Origin: Oscillospiraceae bacterium
GTDB lineage: Bacteria > Bacillota > Clostridia > Oscillospirales > Oscillospiraceae
Length of the DNA: 32,272 nt
Assembly: GCA_902775985.1 (NCBI GenBank)
Contig: CACYOR010000009.1
Coordinates: forward strand, 1 to 32,272
Direction of reading: 5' to 3'
Shown: positions 8,080 to 15,796 of the stretch, piece after piece
Layout of the letters: every line of letters starts with the position of its first letter
Position numbering within the stretch: the first letter of the stretch is position 1
Program-made: the position numbers and the translations under genes
The notes under the pieces: generated by a model
Databases searched by the model: none
What the model was told of the DNA's origin: nothing
The model's input: the letters and a program-made list of their open reading frames with translations, nothing else

Positions 8080-8109
8080 TCAACCATCCGTGTTGAATGG
8101 TAGTTTTTT
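8073..8109 (+). terminator. hairpin with T-run between the TetR operon and the importer operon
   Basis: CTACCATTCAAC (8073-8084) pairs perfectly over 12 bp with 8092-8103 around a 7-base loop, then six T (8104-8109). As RNA this is a textbook terminator for transcripts coming from the TetR operon. It overlaps the -10 and start region of C6G6-box promoter 3, so transcripts begun there contain only the right arm and would escape it. The dyad could instead be an operator. Confidence 0.6.
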
Positions 8110-8123
8110 ATGAGGGATTTGCT

Positions 8124-8933
8124 ATGGATCTGGAAAACATCCGCAGGCTCTGGACGCTGACCCCGGGGGATGTGACCGCCGAGACGGCCGCTTGGGACAG
8201 CGAGGCGGAGGGGTACGTCTTTGAGGAGAAGAACAATTTTGAAGACGATCCTTTTCTGCGCTTCGTGGCGGAAAAAACAGCGCTGACAAAGGACATGCGC
8301 ACGCTGGACGTGGGCTGCGGCGCGGGGGCCTACTCCGTCGCCATGGCGCGGCGCGTCGGGCAGGCCGACGGCGTAGATCTCTCCCCCCGCATGGTGGCGG
8401 TGGGCAGCGCCTGGGCAAGGGAGCACGGCGTCGACAATCTGCGCCTCTGGGTCGAAAACTGGCACGACTGCGACATCGCGCCCCTGCGCGGCAGGTACGA
8501 TCTGGTCTTTGCCCACACCACCCCCGCCATTGCGGACTACACCACGCTGGTAAAGCTCTGCGAGGCGTCCCGGGACGCCTGCTTTCTCTGCAAGCCCGCC
8601 CGGCGGACGGATCAGGTCTTTGATGAGGTCAAGCGCATCGCGGGGCTTTCCGGCAGGCGGGACTTTGACGATTCCGTCGCCTACGCCTTCGACACGCTGT
8701 GGGGTCTGGGCTATGACCCGGAGGTCAGATACGACAAAACCCAGTGGCTGCCGGAACGGAGTCTGGAGGAGGCTGAGCGCTGGTTTCTCGGTCGGCTCCG
8801 CGGCCAGAACGCGCTGAGCCCGCAGGCGGAGCGGAAAATCCGGGACTTCCTGCGGGAGATCAGCGTGGATGGCGTTGTCAGGGAGCGCATCAACACCACC
8901 CTGGTCAATATGTACTGGAGCGTGAAGCGGTGA
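8124..8933 (+). CDS. class I SAM-dependent methyltransferase (long type)
   Basis: A 269-residue methyltransferase with motif I LDVGCGAG, then GVDLSPRMV in the second strand. The middle and C-terminal parts (TTPAIADYTTLVKLCEASRDACFL and a terminal INTTLVNMYWSVKR) correspond to those of the methyltransferase at 12500 (MSPAIHDVVTVKKMSAMTRGWCFL, VNTRVAWIWW), so the two are paralogues within one operon. ATG 8124 is preferred over an in-frame ATG at 8097 that lies inside the hairpin arm. GAGGG at 8112-8116 is the likely ribosome site. The substrate is unknown. It heads the operon containing the first FecCD importer. Confidence 0.78.
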   Translation: MDLENIRRLWTLTPGDVTAETAAWDSEAEGYVFEEKNNFEDDPFLRFVAEKTALTKDMRTLDVGCGAGAYSVAMARRVGQADGVDLSPRMVAVGSAWAREHGVDNLRLWVENWHDCDIAPLRGRYDLVFAHTTPAIADYTTLVKLCEASRDACFLCKPARRTDQVFDEVKRIAGLSGRRDFDDSVAYAFDTLWGLGYDPEVRYDKTQWLPERSLEEAERWFLGRLRGQNALSPQAERKIRDFLREISVDGVVRERINTTLVNMYWSVKR

Positions 8934-9430
8934 AGATCAGCATCGTCTATGTGAGCGAGAGCGGCAATACCGAAAAGGTCGCGGGCTTTATCCGCGCGGG
9001 CGCGGAGCGCGTGCCGGATACCGAGGTGCGGCTGTTCAACCTGGCAAAGCCGGAAACCGTGGACGAAGCGTTTATCAACGACAGTGCCGCCGTGATCTTC
9101 GGCACCCCCACCTATGTGGCCAACATGTGCTGGCAGATGAAAAAGTGGTTTGACACCAACTGGACGGTCAGGCTCGGCGGCAAACTGGGCGGGGTGTTCG
9201 CCACGGAAAACTCTCCCAACGGCGGGGGCGCGGAGCTTGCCATGACGGCGATGATCAGCCACATGCTGGTGAAGGGCATGCTGGTCTATTCCAGCGGCAG
9301 CGAGTTTAACCGGCCCTTCATCCACATCGGCCCCGCCGTGGTGCGGGATCAGATGGAGCTGCGGGAGGAACACTGCCGCGTATTCGGGGAGCGCATGGCT
9401 CTAAAGGCGCACACGCTGTTTGACCGATAA
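8930..9430 (+). CDS. flavodoxin / NAD(P)H-dependent oxidoreductase-like flavoprotein
   Basis: A 166-residue flavodoxin-fold protein. The FMN phosphate loop SESGNTEKVA lies at about residues 8-17, and FGTPTYVANMCWQMKKWFD matches the second flavin-contacting loop. The start is a GTG that overlaps the previous stop (GTGA), with GGAG at 8917-8920. It is soluble and probably supplies electrons inside the cell. In an importer operon a flavoprotein can reduce a metal or release it from its ligand after uptake; that role is inferred from position only. Confidence 0.8.
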   Translation: MKISIVYVSESGNTEKVAGFIRAGAERVPDTEVRLFNLAKPETVDEAFINDSAAVIFGTPTYVANMCWQMKKWFDTNWTVRLGGKLGGVFATENSPNGGGAELAMTAMISHMLVKGMLVYSSGSEFNRPFIHIGPAVVRDQMELREEHCRVFGERMALKAHTLFDR

Positions 9431-9483
9431 ACCTGTACAACACTTCTTAGGAAGTTTGTAAGAAACAAGAGGAGGAAACAAAC

Positions 9484-10665
9484 ATGAAAAAACAGAGAAC
9501 TTTGCTGGCTCTGGTGCTGGCCGTTCTGATGGCGGTCTCCCTGCTGGCCGGCTGCGGCGGCAGCGCAGCCCCTGCGCAGCAGGCAGCCCCCGCCGCTACC
9601 GAAGCGTCTGCCGAGCAGCCTGCCGCCGAGCAGCCTGCTGCGGCGGAAGCCCCGGCCGCGGAAGCCCCGACCCGCACCGTCACCGACGTCTTCGGCCGTG
9701 AGGTGGAGATCCCCGCCGAGGTCAAGACCTGCGCCGCCTTGGGCAGCGCCGCCCGTCTGATCGTCTACGCCGGCGGCGTGGACAGCATCGTGGGCGCCAC
9801 CGAGATGGAGCTGCGCGGCGACCCGGGCATGCCCTACGCCTATGCCAACCGTGAGCACTTCGCTGCCTGCGGAGCCGTGGCATCCGGCGGCAGCGGCAAC
9901 GCGGACTACGCCGAGGCGCTGGTGGAGCTTTCACCCGACGTGGTGTTCTACCAGGATTCCGACACGGTGGCTATGGAGGATCTTGCCCAGAAGACCGGCC
10001 TGCCCGTGATCGGCGTCTACGGCGACGCCTTCAACTCCCCCTATCTCATTCAGTCCATCACCCTCATCGGCGACGTCCTTGGCACCTCGGAACACGCAAA
10101 CGCCGTGGCCGACGCTGTCAACGGCTGGGTCAAGGATCTGAACGACCGGACCAAGGACATCCCCGAAGCGGACAAGCCCACCGTCTATCCCGGTGCCGTC
10201 AGCTGGAGCGGCGGCCATGGCTTCACCGGCACCTATGTGGGCTACGCTCCGCTGCAGGCCATCAACGCCATCAACCTGGCCGACTCCCTGGACGCCTCTG
10301 CCGGCGTGGAGGTCAGCATGGAGCAGATCCTCGAGTGGGATCCCGACATCATCTTCCTCAACCCCGGCAACATGAAGCTGGTCAATGAGGACTACGCCGC
10401 CAACGGCGCCGCCATCGACAGCCTGCGCGCCGTGAAGGAGGGCAAGGTCTACGCCCAGGTCAACTTCAACTACTACTGGTGCAACATGGAGCTGGCCATC
10501 GCCGACTCCTACTACGCCGGTACCATCATCTACCCCGAGGCCTTTGCCGACGTGGACTTCAACGCCAAGGCGGAGGAGATCTTCAACACCATGATCGGCA
10601 TGGATTACCTCAACGTCCTGGACGAAAACGGCTACGGCTTCGGCCCCATCACCATCGGCGCGTAA
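9484..10665 (+). CDS. substrate-binding lipoprotein of a FecCD-type ABC importer (system 1)
   Basis: A 393-residue lipoprotein with signal peptide and lipobox LLAGC (acylated Cys24), then an Ala/Glu/Pro-rich linker to about residue 62. The PF01497-type binding domain begins with RTVTDVFGREVEIP and includes VELSPDVVFYQDSD and EQILEWDPDIIFLNPGN, standard segments of BtuF/FhuD/FepB relatives that capture metal chelates outside the membrane. Position 54 bases after the flavodoxin and a GAGGA ribosome site mark it as part of the same operon. Aromatic residues in the second lobe (NYYWCNMELAIADSYYAG) are shared in pattern with the second lipoprotein at 17675, suggesting related ligands. Confidence 0.88.
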   Translation: MKKQRTLLALVLAVLMAVSLLAGCGGSAAPAQQAAPAATEASAEQPAAEQPAAAEAPAAEAPTRTVTDVFGREVEIPAEVKTCAALGSAARLIVYAGGVDSIVGATEMELRGDPGMPYAYANREHFAACGAVASGGSGNADYAEALVELSPDVVFYQDSDTVAMEDLAQKTGLPVIGVYGDAFNSPYLIQSITLIGDVLGTSEHANAVADAVNGWVKDLNDRTKDIPEADKPTVYPGAVSWSGGHGFTGTYVGYAPLQAINAINLADSLDASAGVEVSMEQILEWDPDIIFLNPGNMKLVNEDYAANGAAIDSLRAVKEGKVYAQVNFNYYWCNMELAIADSYYAGTIIYPEAFADVDFNAKAEEIFNTMIGMDYLNVLDENGYGFGPITIGA

Positions 10666-10668
10666 ACC

Positions 10669-11742
10669 ATGGAGCGCGCCATAGAGAAAAACGGCCAGGA
10701 ATACCGCTCCTTCATCGGGCGAAAACGACTTTTCGTTTTCGCCCTTCTGGTATTTACCGTGCTGGTGTTCCTGTTTGCCATCGCTTTCGGTTCCTCCACC
10801 GTACCCCTTGACCGCGTGCTTGCGACGCTCTTCGGCCACGGAGTGCAGAAGGAAAACATCATTGTTTTGAATCTGCGCCTGCCCCGGGCCGTCACCGCCA
10901 TTGTGGCAGGCTTCGGTCTCGGCATCGTGGGCTGCGTCATGCAGGGCATCCTGCGCAACCCCCTGGCCTCCGCCTCCACCATCGGCGTATCCCAGGGGGC
11001 GGCGTTCGGCGCGGCCTTCGCCATCATCGCCCTGGGCGGCGGGCTCATGTCCGCCAGCACCGCCGGGGCCCAGCTCTCGGTCACGAGCCCCGCGGTGACG
11101 ACGCTCTGCGCCTTCATCGGCTCCATGATGTCCACGCTCTTTATCGTGGGCCTGTCCCGTTTTCGCAGTGCCAACGCTGGTACGCTGATCCTGGCGGGTG
11201 TGGCACTCAGCTCTCTGTTTTCGGCGGGCACCACGCTGCTGGAGTATTTTGCCGACGACGTACACGTGGCGGCGGTGGTCTACTGGACCTTCGGCGACCT
11301 GGGCAGCACCTTCTGGAAGGATATCGCATGCATGGCAGCGGCGGTGCTGCTGGCCAGCGTCTATTTTGCCTGCAACTGCTGGAACTACAACGCCATGCAG
11401 GGCGGCGAGGACACAGCCAAGGGTCTCGGCGTCAACACGCATCAGATCCTGATTCTCGGCATGGTGGTGGGCTCCTTTACCGCCTCCGTCATCGTCTCCT
11501 ACATTGGCATCATCAACTTTGTGGGCCTAATCGCGCCGCACATGGTGCGCCGTTTTGTGGGCACGGACTACCGCTATCTGCTGCCCGCCTCGGGCCTGGC
11601 CGGGGCGGTCCTGCTGCTTTTGAGCGACACGGCAGCTCGTCTCGTGGTGGCGCCCATCGTGCTTCCCATCGGCGCCATCACCTCGGTGCTGGGTGCGCCG
11701 CTGTTTCTGTGGATCATCTTCAAAGGCAGGTGGAAGTCATGA
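10669..11742 (+). CDS. FecCD-family ABC permease (system 1)
   Basis: A 357-residue polytopic membrane protein with the FecCD pattern. The first membrane helix follows a charged N-terminus. LRLPRAVTAIVAGFGLGIVGCVMQGILRNPLASASTIGVSQGAAFGA is the hallmark N-terminal block, and IGIINFVGLIAPHMVRRFVGTDYRYLLPASGLAGA the hallmark C-terminal block near the coupling helix. Family members form homodimers importing siderophore, heme, cobalamin or, in the MolB subgroup, oxyanions. It starts 3 bases after the lipoprotein stop and overlaps the ATPase by ATGA. Confidence 0.92.
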   Translation: MERAIEKNGQEYRSFIGRKRLFVFALLVFTVLVFLFAIAFGSSTVPLDRVLATLFGHGVQKENIIVLNLRLPRAVTAIVAGFGLGIVGCVMQGILRNPLASASTIGVSQGAAFGAAFAIIALGGGLMSASTAGAQLSVTSPAVTTLCAFIGSMMSTLFIVGLSRFRSANAGTLILAGVALSSLFSAGTTLLEYFADDVHVAAVVYWTFGDLGSTFWKDIACMAAAVLLASVYFACNCWNYNAMQGGEDTAKGLGVNTHQILILGMVVGSFTASVIVSYIGIINFVGLIAPHMVRRFVGTDYRYLLPASGLAGAVLLLLSDTAARLVVAPIVLPIGAITSVLGAPLFLWIIFKGRWKS

Positions 11743-12491
11743 TACAGGCTGAACATGTCCGCTTTGCCTACCGTGGCATGGAGCCTGTGCTGCGGGACCT
11801 GAATCTCACGGAGGAGACCGGCCGGTGCCTCGCCTTTCTCGGCAACAACGGCGCCGGCAAGAGCACCTTTCTCAAATGCCTCAACCGTATCCTCGAGCCG
11901 CAGGAAGGTCTGGTGGTCGTGGACGGGATGGAGATCCGGAACACCCCCCGGGCGCAGATCGCCCGAAAGCTCGCCTACGTGGAGCAGCACACCGACGTCA
12001 GCCGCTTGACCGTATATGATACAGTCTTATTGGGACGCAAGCCCCACATGCGCCTCGGCCCCTCGGCGGGGGATTATGCCATCGTGGACGCCGCCATCGC
12101 CCGGATGCAGCTGGACAGTCTAAAGCTGCGCTACATCGACGAGCTCTCCGGCGGCGAGCTGCAGAAGGTGGTGCTGGCCCGGGCCATCGCACAGCAGCCC
12201 AAGGTCCTGCTGCTGGACGAGCCGACCGCCAGTCTCGACCTGCGCAACCAGCACGAGGTCATGCGTATCGTCTCGCAGATCGCAAAGGACGACGACATCA
12301 CTGTCGTGGTGGTCATCCACGATCTGAACCTGGCGCTCAAGTACTGCGACCGCTTCCTGCTGATCCACGAGGGCGAGGCCTTCTGCTACGGGGACAGCGG
12401 TGTCATCACCCCTGAGACCATCCGCACGGTCTACGGCGTGGAAGCGGAGGTCACCGAAGTGCACGGAAGTAAATTTGTCATTGTAACGTAG
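11739..12491 (+). CDS. FecE/BtuD-type ABC ATPase (system 1)
   Basis: A 250-residue ATPase with Walker A GNNGAGKS, Q-loop region YVEQHTDVSRLTVYDTVLLGRKPH (characteristic of siderophore/B12 importers), signature LSGGE, Walker B VLLLDEPTASLD and H-loop VVIHDLN. ATG 11739 overlaps the permease stop by four bases, so translation is coupled. It completes the first importer. Downstream, a second methyltransferase and an FmdE-like protein continue the operon. Confidence 0.92.
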   Translation: MIQAEHVRFAYRGMEPVLRDLNLTEETGRCLAFLGNNGAGKSTFLKCLNRILEPQEGLVVVDGMEIRNTPRAQIARKLAYVEQHTDVSRLTVYDTVLLGRKPHMRLGPSAGDYAIVDAAIARMQLDSLKLRYIDELSGGELQKVVLARAIAQQPKVLLLDEPTASLDLRNQHEVMRIVSQIAKDDDITVVVVIHDLNLALKYCDRFLLIHEGEAFCYGDSGVITPETIRTVYGVEAEVTEVHGSKFVIVT

Positions 12492-12499
12492 AGGAATGT

Positions 12500-13288
12500 A
12501 TGGAGAACACACGAGAGAATTGGGACAAGGCGGCAGGACGGTATCAGGATGTGTTCCGCCTGGGCCTCAACGAATATAACGCCTCCCTGCTGCGCTTCTG
12601 GCAGGAGGAGGGCATGCTGTTCCCCGGCGCACGGGTACTGGATATTGGCTGCGGAGTCGGAAAATACGGCACCTATCTGGCGGAGCTCGGCTATGACGTG
12701 ACGCTCACGGACATCTCCGGCGAGATGCTGCGCCACGCCGAGGAAAACATGGCCAGCTATACGACGCCCTGGGCGGTGTACCGCTGCGACTTCAACGATG
12801 CCACGGGTACGGAGCCGGTCTTTGCCGGGGGCTTTGACTTCTCCATTTCCACCATGTCGCCTGCCATCCACGATGTGGTGACGGTAAAGAAAATGAGTGC
12901 CATGACCCGGGGCTGGTGCTTTCTGGCTCGCTTTTATGACTGGGAGCAGCCCTGGCGGGATCAGCTGATGCGGGAGCTTGACCTTGCGCCCCGGCGGGTC
13001 TTTGACGATCTGCAGGGTGACTGCGCAGCCATGATCCGGTCCGTACGTGAGGCGGGCTATGTGCCGCAGGTCCGGTACGTGTACTACAACTGGGCCGACC
13101 CCCGGACGCCTGAGCAGATGGCGGACTACATGCTGCGCACCTATTTTGCCGAGGATGAAAATCGGGACGCGCTCGCGTGCGAGACCCTGCGCCTGGCAGG
13201 GCAGCACACGAACGCGGAGGGAAAGGTCATCGACAAGGTCAACACCCGGGTCGCCTGGATCTGGTGGAAAACGGAGGAACACACATGA
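12500..13288 (+). CDS. class I SAM-dependent methyltransferase (long type)
   Basis: A 262-residue methyltransferase with motif I VLDIGCGVG and LTDISGEMLRHAEENM. It is a paralogue of the enzyme at 8124, sharing the central SPAIHDVVTVKK..TRGWCFL block and a C-terminal VNTR strand. It directly follows the first importer's ATPase (8-base gap) with a GAGGA ribosome site, and overlaps the FmdE-like gene by ATGA. The methyl acceptor is not evident. The two divergent copies in one operon suggest two sequential or alternative methylations of the same kind of compound. Confidence 0.8.
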   Translation: MENTRENWDKAAGRYQDVFRLGLNEYNASLLRFWQEEGMLFPGARVLDIGCGVGKYGTYLAELGYDVTLTDISGEMLRHAEENMASYTTPWAVYRCDFNDATGTEPVFAGGFDFSISTMSPAIHDVVTVKKMSAMTRGWCFLARFYDWEQPWRDQLMRELDLAPRRVFDDLQGDCAAMIRSVREAGYVPQVRYVYYNWADPRTPEQMADYMLRTYFAEDENRDALACETLRLAGQHTNAEGKVIDKVNTRVAWIWWKTEEHT

Positions 13289-13800
13289 TACAAGAGCTCT
13301 ATCAAAAAGCCGGCGAGCTGCACGGACACTACTGCCCGGGCCTTGCCATCGGGGTGCGCGCAGCCTTTGAGGCGCTGCGGATCCTCAAGGTTGAAAACAT
13401 CCACAGCCATTCACTCTACTGCATCGCGGAGAGCCGCGCCTGTTTCCAGGACGGGATCCAGGTGGTTTTCGGCACGACGCTGGGCAACGGCAATCTGGAA
13501 CTGCGGGACCGGGGAAAGACGGCCTTCAACTTCTACGACCGGGCCAATGACAAAAACGTGCGCCTGCTGCTGAAGCAGTGGCCCGAGGGGATGAGCAAAG
13601 TGGAGGTGATCGAGTATCTCCTCACAGCGCCGCTCGAGCAGATCTTTGATCAGACAGAGGTTCATTTTGATGCCCCGCCCGACGCCTTTAAGCGCTATAA
13701 GACCCGCATATGCTCTCGCTGCGGGGAGGACTGCCGCGAGCCCTACCTGCGTGTGGTGGACGGAGAGATCGTCTGCCTCGACTGCGCGGAAAAAGGATAA
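13285..13800 (+). CDS. FmdE-like protein with C-terminal zinc ribbon
   Basis: A 171-residue protein of the FmdE family (formylmethanofuran dehydrogenase subunit E-like). The N-terminal HGHYCPG motif (13-19) is the family signature, followed by a conserved core through GTTLGNGNLELRDRGKTAFNFYDR. The C-terminal ribbon uses C143, C146, C164 and C167. Outside methanogens this family is common beside FecCD-type importers in anaerobes. It is thought to bind metal, but I know of no proven activity. ATG 13285 overlaps the methyltransferase stop and has GGAGG at 13273-13277. It ends the operon that starts at 8124. Confidence 0.82.
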   Translation: MIQELYQKAGELHGHYCPGLAIGVRAAFEALRILKVENIHSHSLYCIAESRACFQDGIQVVFGTTLGNGNLELRDRGKTAFNFYDRANDKNVRLLLKQWPEGMSKVEVIEYLLTAPLEQIFDQTEVHFDAPPDAFKRYKTRICSRCGEDCREPYLRVVDGEIVCLDCAEKG

Positions 13801-13840
13801 GGGCACAGGGGGGATACGCTCCCGACCGGAGGTTTTTTCT

Positions 13841-13966
13841 GTGCATCCTGACGAAATTGCGCCCCATCGATTGTATCATTACTCCAAAAAGCAGTGGGAC
13901 GCTTTCCAAAAAGAAGCTTCTTTACGGGTGCAAGGCCGGCGAAAACCCGGGAGGGGGGATCAATGA
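13841..13966 (+). CDS. possible small ORF, 41 aa
   Basis: A GTG at 13841 has GGAGG (13828-13832) eight bases upstream and opens a 41-codon frame encoding a basic peptide that includes HRLYHYSKKQWDAFQKEA. It lies between the FmdE-like gene and the hypB promoter. The only support is the ribosome site and a protein-like composition. It may be a gene remnant or chance. Confidence 0.25.
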   Translation: MHPDEIAPHRLYHYSKKQWDAFQKEASLRVQGRRKPGRGDQ

Positions 13967-13990
13967 GCCACCCGATACTCCGGAAAAATC

Positions 13991-14034
13991 ATCCCCCCGG
14001 GGGGCTTCCGCTTTTTGAATCCCTCTGGTATGCT
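13991..14034 (+). promoter_or_regulatory. C6G6-box promoter 4 (hypB operon)
   Basis: Palindrome CCCCCCGGGGGG at 13993-14004, -35 TTCCGC (14006-14011), 17-base spacer and -10 TATGCT (14029-14034) preceded by TGG, an extended -10. Predicted start near 14041, leaving a leader of about 340 bases before hypB. Confidence 0.72.
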
Positions 14035-14136
14035 CAGCTCAGATCAGATGCTTGAGCGATTGCCAATGACTTCCCTCAGTCTGACGTGCTCCACACCTCT
14101 CTGCACGAAAAGGCGATCGCAGATCTCTCTTGCTAA

Positions 14137-14165
14137 GACCCTCCGTGCCGGTCACACGGAGGGTC
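14137..14165 (+). other. 11-bp hairpin in the hypB leader
   Basis: GACCCTCCGTG (14137-14147) pairs perfectly with 14155-14165 around a 7-base loop. The following ATTCTAT is a poor U-tract, so it may be a weak terminator or a structural element of the leader. The stretch 14041-14136 before it shows no gene or clear motif. Confidence 0.5.
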
Positions 14166-14213
14166 ATTCTATCGGGAGCGCCTACGGTTTGCAACCGCGC
14201 CGCGCCATCAGGT

Positions 14214-14336
14214 GATGGAGCTTAGGGGAATGGCAAATCCCTGAGGACGGGCGCGTTGTGTCGGGCAGGCTGAGTGGGCATCAGCTTGCTCCATCGTTCC
14301 TTTCTCAAGCACGTCCCGTGTCTTCACGGGACGTGC
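14214..14336 (+). promoter_or_regulatory. candidate riboswitch (aptamer-like fold plus terminator-like hairpin) upstream of hypB
   Basis: GATGGAGC (14214-14221) pairs with GCTCCATC (14288-14295) as an 8-bp closing stem. Inside are a stem AGGG/CCCT (14224-14227 with 14239-14242), a short GAC/GTC stem (14246-14248 with 14260-14262), and GCTGA/TCAGC (14269-14273 with 14281-14285). Purine strands GGACGGGC and CGGGCAGG lie at the junction. A second hairpin, GCACGTCCCGTG (14309-14320) with 14325-14336, 12 bp with a TCTT loop and then GCTTTC, could be the switching terminator. A competing pairing CCATCA/TGATGG (14205-14210 with 14213-14218) would break the closing stem. The four-stem shape and the nickel-linked gene downstream recall NiCo riboswitches, but I cannot confirm the class. 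Confidence 0.5.
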
Positions 14337-14382
14337 GCTTTCAAAATCCATGGGGCTTCTCCCCAGAAAAAGAGGCTTTATC

Positions 14383-15051
14383 ATGTCAGAATTCAAAACC
14401 ATCGAGGTCAAGCAGAGCGTGCTTGAAGATAACGACCGTCGGGCCGACGAGCTCAGACGCGAGCTGAAGGAGAACAAGACCTTCCTGCTCAATCTAATGA
14501 GCTCTCCCGGCTCGGGCAAGACCACCACCCTGCGCCAGACCATCGCCGCACTGAAGGATGAGTTCCGCATCGGCGTCATGGAGGCGGACATCGACTCGGA
14601 CGTGGACGCTGCCGCCATCGAGAAGACCGGCGCCAAGGTCATCCAGCTGCACACCGGCGGCATGTGCCACCTGGATGCGCACATGACCCGGCAGGGGCTG
14701 GAGAATCTCGGCACCGAGGACGTGGACCTGGCCATTCTGGAGAACATCGGAAACCTCGTCTGCCCCGCGGAGTTTGACACCGGCGCGGTCAAGAACGCCA
14801 TGATCCTCTCCGTGCCCGAGGGGCACGACAAACCCCTCAAGTATCCGCTGATGTTCACGATCTGCGACGTGCTGCTCATCAACAAGATCGACGTCATGCC
14901 CGTTTTCGACTTCAATCTGGAAAAGTGCCGGGAGTACGCCCTGCGCCGCAACCCCAGCATGAAGATCATCCCCATCTGCGCCCGCACCGGCGAAGGGATG
15001 CAGGAGTGGATCGACTGGCTGCGGGAGCAGACCCGGGCCTGGATCGGATAA
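14383..15051 (+). CDS. hypB: HypB-type nickel-delivery GTPase
   Basis: A 222-residue HypB. Walker A region MSSPGSGKTT (39-48), then GGMCHLDAHM with Cys95-His96, and ENIGNLVCPAEFDTG with Cys127. The C-H and C spacing (32 residues) equals that of the G-domain nickel/zinc site of E. coli HypB (C166, H167, C198). NKID (167-170) gives guanine specificity. The E. coli-type N-terminal CxxCGC site is absent, as in many HypBs. HypB hydrolyses GTP to pass Ni2+ to hydrogenase maturation. No hydrogenase genes lie in the window, so this copy may serve another nickel enzyme or the local pathway. ATG 14383 has AGAGG at 14371-14375. Confidence 0.88.
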   Translation: MSEFKTIEVKQSVLEDNDRRADELRRELKENKTFLLNLMSSPGSGKTTTLRQTIAALKDEFRIGVMEADIDSDVDAAAIEKTGAKVIQLHTGGMCHLDAHMTRQGLENLGTEDVDLAILENIGNLVCPAEFDTGAVKNAMILSVPEGHDKPLKYPLMFTICDVLLINKIDVMPVFDFNLEKCREYALRRNPSMKIIPICARTGEGMQEWIDWLREQTRAWIG

Positions 15052-15052
15052 G

Positions 15053-15772
15053 ATGGCGAGCACCGCGTATTACGGCATCCTCCAGGCGGGCCTGCCGGAG
15101 GATCTGTATGTGGCGGAGCTGGTTCACGGCGTCTCCTGGACGGCGGCGGTGCTCAGCGACGGGCGCTGCGGCGTGGCCATGCACACGACCGGCGAGACCG
15201 TGCCGCGCATGTTCGGCAGCCTCATCGGACTTCCGCTGAACCAGGCGGGGCAAGCCATGCTCTCCTGGAATATGGAGGAGGCCAGCGAGGCTTTTGCCGC
15301 GGTCAACGCCTTCTATAACCACCCCGGCTGCGGCTATGTTGAGCCGGAGACCCGGACCTTGGCCGGCATTGAGGTCCGCGGCCGCACCGTGGGCATGGTG
15401 GGTATGATGATCGGCCACAGCAACATGACGCAGGAGGATTTTCTCTCCGCCAAAAAGCTGTACGTCATGGACCGGGAAGAAAAGGCCGGGGCCCTGCCGG
15501 ACAGCGCAAGCGAGTTTTATCTGCCGCTGTGCGATCTCGTGATCATCACCGGCAGTGCCGCCATCAACAAGACCATGCCGCGCCTGCTGGAACTGAGCCG
15601 GAACGCCGAGGTCATCCTTACCGGGCCGACGGTGAGCTGCTGCCCGGCCCTGCGGGAGCTCGGCATCCATCGGCTGAGCGGCCGCGTCATCACAGAATGC
15701 GACGCCATGCTGAAAGCCATTGTGGAAAAGCGCACCTCCGTCAACCGCTTCGCCCTGCCCTTCCAGTGCTGA
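15053..15772 (+). CDS. DUF4213/DUF364 putative heavy-metal chelation protein (second copy)
   Basis: A 239-residue paralogue of the protein at 5952. Shared landmarks are the opening GILQAGLPEDLYVAELVHGVSWTAAV (compare YEELIAGIPEGLHIKRSVAGSFWTVV), SWNMEEASEAFAAVNAFYNHP, VGMVGMMIGHS and LTGPTVSCCPALRELGIHRLSG. It lies one base after hypB and shares its operon, repeating the GTPase-plus-DUF364 pairing of the first operon. The protein is soluble. It is a good candidate for binding a metal or metal complex that HypB loads or receives, but no reaction is known for the family. Confidence 0.8.
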   Translation: MASTAYYGILQAGLPEDLYVAELVHGVSWTAAVLSDGRCGVAMHTTGETVPRMFGSLIGLPLNQAGQAMLSWNMEEASEAFAAVNAFYNHPGCGYVEPETRTLAGIEVRGRTVGMVGMMIGHSNMTQEDFLSAKKLYVMDREEKAGALPDSASEFYLPLCDLVIITGSAAINKTMPRLLELSRNAEVILTGPTVSCCPALRELGIHRLSGRVITECDAMLKAIVEKRTSVNRFALPFQC

Positions 15773-15796
15773 TTTTTCCAGCAATACCGACGAAAT

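Noticed and set aside
8097-8123. Earlier in-frame ATG for the methyltransferase at 8124
   Set aside because: It sits within the right arm of the terminator hairpin with no ribosome site.
14015-14215. A 66-codon frame within the hypB leader
   Set aside because: It spans the 11-bp hairpin and structured RNA, starts upstream of the predicted transcript, and has no ribosome site.
14180-14300. Cobalamin riboswitch in the hypB leader
   Set aside because: GGGGAAT..AAATCC faintly recalls it, but the B12 box (GCCACTG type) is absent and the 8-bp closing stem defines a smaller domain.
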